Shown here: piece by piece, positions 6,429-8,520 of the stretch
How the letters are laid out: each line of letters begins with the position of its first letter
How positions within the stretch are numbered: the first letter of the stretch is position 1
DNA from: CAYNTC01 sp964432925
Lineage (GTDB): Bacteria > Planctomycetota > Phycisphaerae > Sedimentisphaerales > Anaerobacaceae
NCBI GenBank assembly: GCA_964432925.1
Contig: CAYSPM010000124.1
Location: 1 to 8,520 of the forward strand
Reading direction: 5' to 3'
Length of the DNA: 8,520 bases
The notes under the pieces: generated by a model
What the model was told of the DNA's origin: nothing
The model's database searches: none
The model's input: only the letters and a program-made list of their open reading frames with translations
Position numbers and translations under genes: made by a program

Positions 6429-7234
6429 TCACTTTCGCATAATTAACTCATAATGAATCGCGTCTTTTTCGGTCCCGCCTTGTGTGGGTTCGGCTGTGAG
6501 AACCGCTCCTGCAGCAGTTCGGCGATATTCAAATGACTCTCCGGTTAACGGATCATCCGGAACTTCAACTTCAGCGATGTCACTGAGCTTATCCGGCAAT
6601 TGTCCTTCGCGCTTCGCTGCATAAAGCCGTATCGCCTCTACGCACTGCAAAGCATTCAAGTTACTATCTAACCTCTTCGCGACTATTCGTACTCTTTCGT
6701 GCGCAGGTTCAATCTGTTGCTCGAATTGCTTACGAAGTGCATCATTCGTGACCTGCTCAAGATGAGCATGCTTCTCACTTTCTATCGCCTTTTCTATATC
6801 GATAAACGGCTCTGGCAGATTCTCAAGTGCCCAATACAGATTCGGGGCATTCTCGCCCTGTACGAAGTGCTCAACATCCCTACACATAAGCGCGCCAACA
6901 GCCACTCCAATTAACGCTTGTACAATAATTGGAGTTTGCCCCAGATGTCTGGCCATTCCAAAGCCTGTCTGCATTGCTGCCATGGCTCCATCATACNNNN
7001 NNNNNNNNNNNNNNNNNNNNNNNNNNNNNNNNNNNNNNNNNNNNNNNNNNNNNNNNNNNNNNNNNNNNNNNNNNNNNNNNNNNNNNNNNNNNNNNNCTCG
7101 TTAGCATCTTCAGACAACTTTGCTGGCCAGATCACCAACTTAGCTTCCCGCCCGAATGTCGGCATAGCTGCAATATTCAAACTAATCAGACAAATTGATA
7201 AGACTATCGTAAAATTCATTGATCGCCTGTTCAT
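6429..7234 (-). CDS. secreted or anchored planctomycete protein of unknown function, interrupted by an assembly gap
   Basis: The amino-terminal part (7234 to 7097) begins MNRRSMNFTIVLSICLISLNIAAMPTFG, a signal peptide or anchor, then REAKLVIWPAKLSEDANE. The carboxy-terminal part (6996 to 6429) reads YDGAMAAMQTGFGMARHLGQ..., then the NLYWALENLPEPFIDIEKA signature, a coiled helical stretch and ALQCVEAIRLYAAKREGQLPDKLSDI...DPLTGESFEYR. I recognise both halves as parts of one widespread but uncharacterised planctomycete family with tetratricopeptide-like helical character, so this is one gene. The halves are in different frames across the Ns only because the gap length is a placeholder. Family layout suggests that about 100 codons are missing. 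Start options are ATG 7234, 4 nt after the ATPase stop (AGG nearby), or ATG 7219. Its place between ATPase and gspF suggests a part of the machine, but no known T2SS component matches. Confidence 0.75.
6997..7096. other. assembly gap of 100 N
   Basis: The run is exactly 100 unknown bases, the conventional placeholder for a scaffold gap of unknown size. It lies inside a coding gene and leaves its two ends in different reading frames, as expected if the true length is not 100. From the family layout of the split protein I infer that the true missing sequence is probably longer, about 300 nt or more. Confidence 0.95.
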
Positions 7235-7238
7235 TAAC

Positions 7239-8420
7239 CTATGATGCAGAATGTGCGATTCCACAAACTTTATTCATCTCTTGCTTGGTTGTTATTCCCT
7301 CACCAACCAGGCGCTCACCGTCAGTAAGCATATTTATGTGGCCCCTACTCATTAGCAAAGCTTCCAGCTCATCCAGGTCAGCTTTTGACAAGATTGCTTT
7401 TCGTAAATGGCTGTCCAGTTGGACTATCTCCGCTATTAGTACTCTACCTTTATAGCCGGTATTGAAACAATCACTGCAACCTACGGCTTCGTATAAATCT
7501 GTTTGTTCTTCTTTACGTTTGCATTGTTCGCAAAGTTTCCTGACGAGCCTCTGATTGAGAACCGCAGAGATGCTTGATGTCACCTGGTAGGGTTCAATGC
7601 CCATTTCCAGTAAGCGCAACAGCGCCCCTGCCGGTGAACCGCTGTGCATAGTGCTCATCAGCAAGTGGCCGGTCAGTCCAGCCTCAATAGCAATCCCGGC
7701 TGTCTCTGCATCGCGGATCTCACCAATCATCAGGACTTCAGGGTCCTGCCTGAGCAGTGACCGCAAAGCTATCGGAAACGTCATTTGACCATGTGGTGTG
7801 ATTTGGACTTGTGTTACACCCTCGATTCTGATTTCCACCGGGTCTTCAAGAGAGACGATGCTCTTCCCGGAGAAATTCTTTAGAATATGCCGCAGCAAAG
7901 CGGCAAGTGTAGTGCTCTTGCCACTTCCCGCAGGGCCGGTCAGCAATAGAACACCCTGGCTCTTGGCTGCAATTTGTTTTAAGGCCGCAGTTATTTCGCT
8001 GGAAAAACCGAGCTGTTCCAATTCCATAAGCTCTCTATTCTTATAGAACAATCTCACGACTGCCCTTTGGCCGTGTATCGTTGGAAAGACAGCAAGGCGC
8101 TGGTCCATCACCCTATCACCGGTTTGAGATATCTGGATTCGACCTTCCTGGGGAATGTCGTTGCGATAGGTCAACAGACCACCCAGTACTTTTAACCTTG
8201 CGATTATATTTTCAGACAGTGCCTTTGGCAGCTTCTCGACGGTGCTTAGGACACCATCAAGGCGAAATTTTACGGCTAAATCAGAGTCGGTGGGCTCAAA
8301 ATGAACGTCGCTGGCGCCGGATTGGACTGCTTTAGCGAGCAAATCATCTACCAAGGCTACAACGTCCTGTGCACCTGCGTTTTTCGCATAAGAGCCTTCA
8401 ATAGAATTACTTACAACCAT
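7239..8420 (-). CDS. gspE: short GspE/PilB-type assembly ATPase lacking the usual amino-terminal domain
   Basis: This 393-residue ATPase of the type II/IV secretion superfamily would hydrolyse ATP in the cytoplasm as a hexamer to drive pilin or pseudopilin assembly. An amino-terminal PAS-like subdomain (about 18-125) contains ASDVHFEP and PQEGRI. The RecA-like domain carries Walker A GPAGSGKST (162-170, Lys168), the Asp box SLEDPVE (190-196), Walker B LMIGEIRD (230-237, Glu234) and the His box TGHLLMSTMHS (250-260). A four-cysteine zinc site is present (C297, C300, C315, C318), typical of GspE/PilB and absent from PilT retraction ATPases. The protein lacks the roughly 100-200-residue GspE/MshEN amino-terminal domain that docks on GspL or binds c-di-GMP. 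The only nearby start is ATG 8420, with a weak ribosome site. It is the first gene of the operon. Gene symbol by family; gspE and pilB cannot be separated here. Confidence 0.94.
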   Translation of the reverse strand: MVVSNSIEGSYAKNAGAQDVVALVDDLLAKAVQSGASDVHFEPTDSDLAVKFRLDGVLSTVEKLPKALSENIIARLKVLGGLLTYRNDIPQEGRIQISQTGDRVMDQRLAVFPTIHGQRAVVRLFYKNRELMELEQLGFSSEITAALKQIAAKSQGVLLLTGPAGSGKSTTLAALLRHILKNFSGKSIVSLEDPVEIRIEGVTQVQITPHGQMTFPIALRSLLRQDPEVLMIGEIRDAETAGIAIEAGLTGHLLMSTMHSGSPAGALLRLLEMGIEPYQVTSSISAVLNQRLVRKLCEQCKRKEEQTDLYEAVGCSDCFNTGYKGRVLIAEIVQLDSHLRKAILSKADLDELEALLMSRGHINMLTDGERLVGEGITTKQEMNKVCGIAHSAS

Positions 8421-8468
8421 AACTCGTAACGCCTCGAAATTTTTAGTGTGGCATTGTGTCTATCCGCG

Positions 8469-8499
8469 ATTATGACGCACAGGTATCAACGAACGTTAA
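8469..8499 (-). promoter_or_regulatory. tentative promoter of the secretion operon
   Basis: On the minus strand TTAACG (plus 8494-8499) and CATAAT (plus 8469-8474) are 19 nt apart and would start transcription about 40 nt before the ATPase ATG. The -10 matches the consensus at 5 of 6 positions and the -35 at 4 of 6, but the spacing is long. The operon may use an alternative sigma factor, so treat this as a guess based on position. Confidence 0.2.
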
Positions 8500-8520
8500 C
8501 GGAAAAATGAGAGTTTTTTT

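Noticed and set aside
6911..7264. Minus-strand frame running through the Ns, and an apparent frameshift between the two halves of the split gene
   Set aside because: The reading frame through 100 placeholder Ns is meaningless. The frame after the gap that matches the protein family is the one ending at 6429, so this is not a biological frameshift.
7239..8420. Possible PilT-type retraction ATPase, because the length (393 residues) is close to PilT
   Set aside because: The four-cysteine zinc site after the His box (C297, C300, C315, C318) is a GspE/PilB feature and is not found in PilT.
1..8520. CRISPR arrays, insertion sequences, phage genes or long repeats
   Set aside because: I saw no regularly spaced repeats, transposase-like proteins, terminal inverted repeats or integrase genes. 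The tRNA at the left edge has no adjacent integrase or duplicated tRNA end within the window.

Overview
The window most likely comes from a planctomycete, probably of the class Phycisphaerae. I infer this from the protein style: a short sigma factor with the SPEKWIVGIARNNIR signature, a multi-pass membrane protein with a 'LFQPFDLKKWF..GFCAWLAYFG' amino-terminal motif, and a secreted or anchored protein with the 'NLYWALENLP' motif. No taxonomic marker gene is present, so this is recognition rather than proof. The DNA has moderate GC. It is a draft scaffold, because exactly 100 Ns lie at 6997-7096. Every gene I can support is on the minus strand, so the window reads from right to left.

Region 1 (8420 down to 2345) is a tight seven-gene cluster for a type II secretion / type IV pilus-like machine. 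In transcription order it encodes: a short GspE/PilB-type assembly ATPase; a signal-peptide-bearing planctomycete protein of unknown function that is split by the assembly gap; a canonical GspF platform protein; a second, enlarged GspF-like protein with about 110-130 extra amino-terminal residues of membrane helices; and three small proteins with type IV prepilin-like amino termini that resemble minor pseudopilins (I-, J- and K-like). Genes are separated by about 4 to 44 nt, so they are probably one operon. No secretin, major pseudopilin (GspG), GspC/L/M or prepilin peptidase is visible, so these must be encoded elsewhere, absent, or (less likely) lost in the gap. The ATPase would power assembly on the two F-type platform proteins, and the pseudopilin-like proteins would form or prime a short periplasmic fibre.

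A 242-nt intergenic region (2103-2344) follows. It holds a weak terminator-like hairpin and a perfect 12-bp palindrome (TTATGCGCATAA) that overlaps a possible -10 element.

Region 2 (2102 down to 225) is a three-gene module: an ECF-like sigma-70 family factor, a small two-helix membrane protein overlapping its 3' end, and a multi-pass membrane protein that starts at an ATGA overlap. The overlaps imply translational coupling. The small membrane protein could be a membrane-tethered regulator of the sigma factor, but it has no recognisable anti-sigma motif.

Region 3 (1-224) is a non-coding stretch with a possible promoter reading into a tRNA-Lys(CTT) gene, whose 3' end is cut by the window edge.
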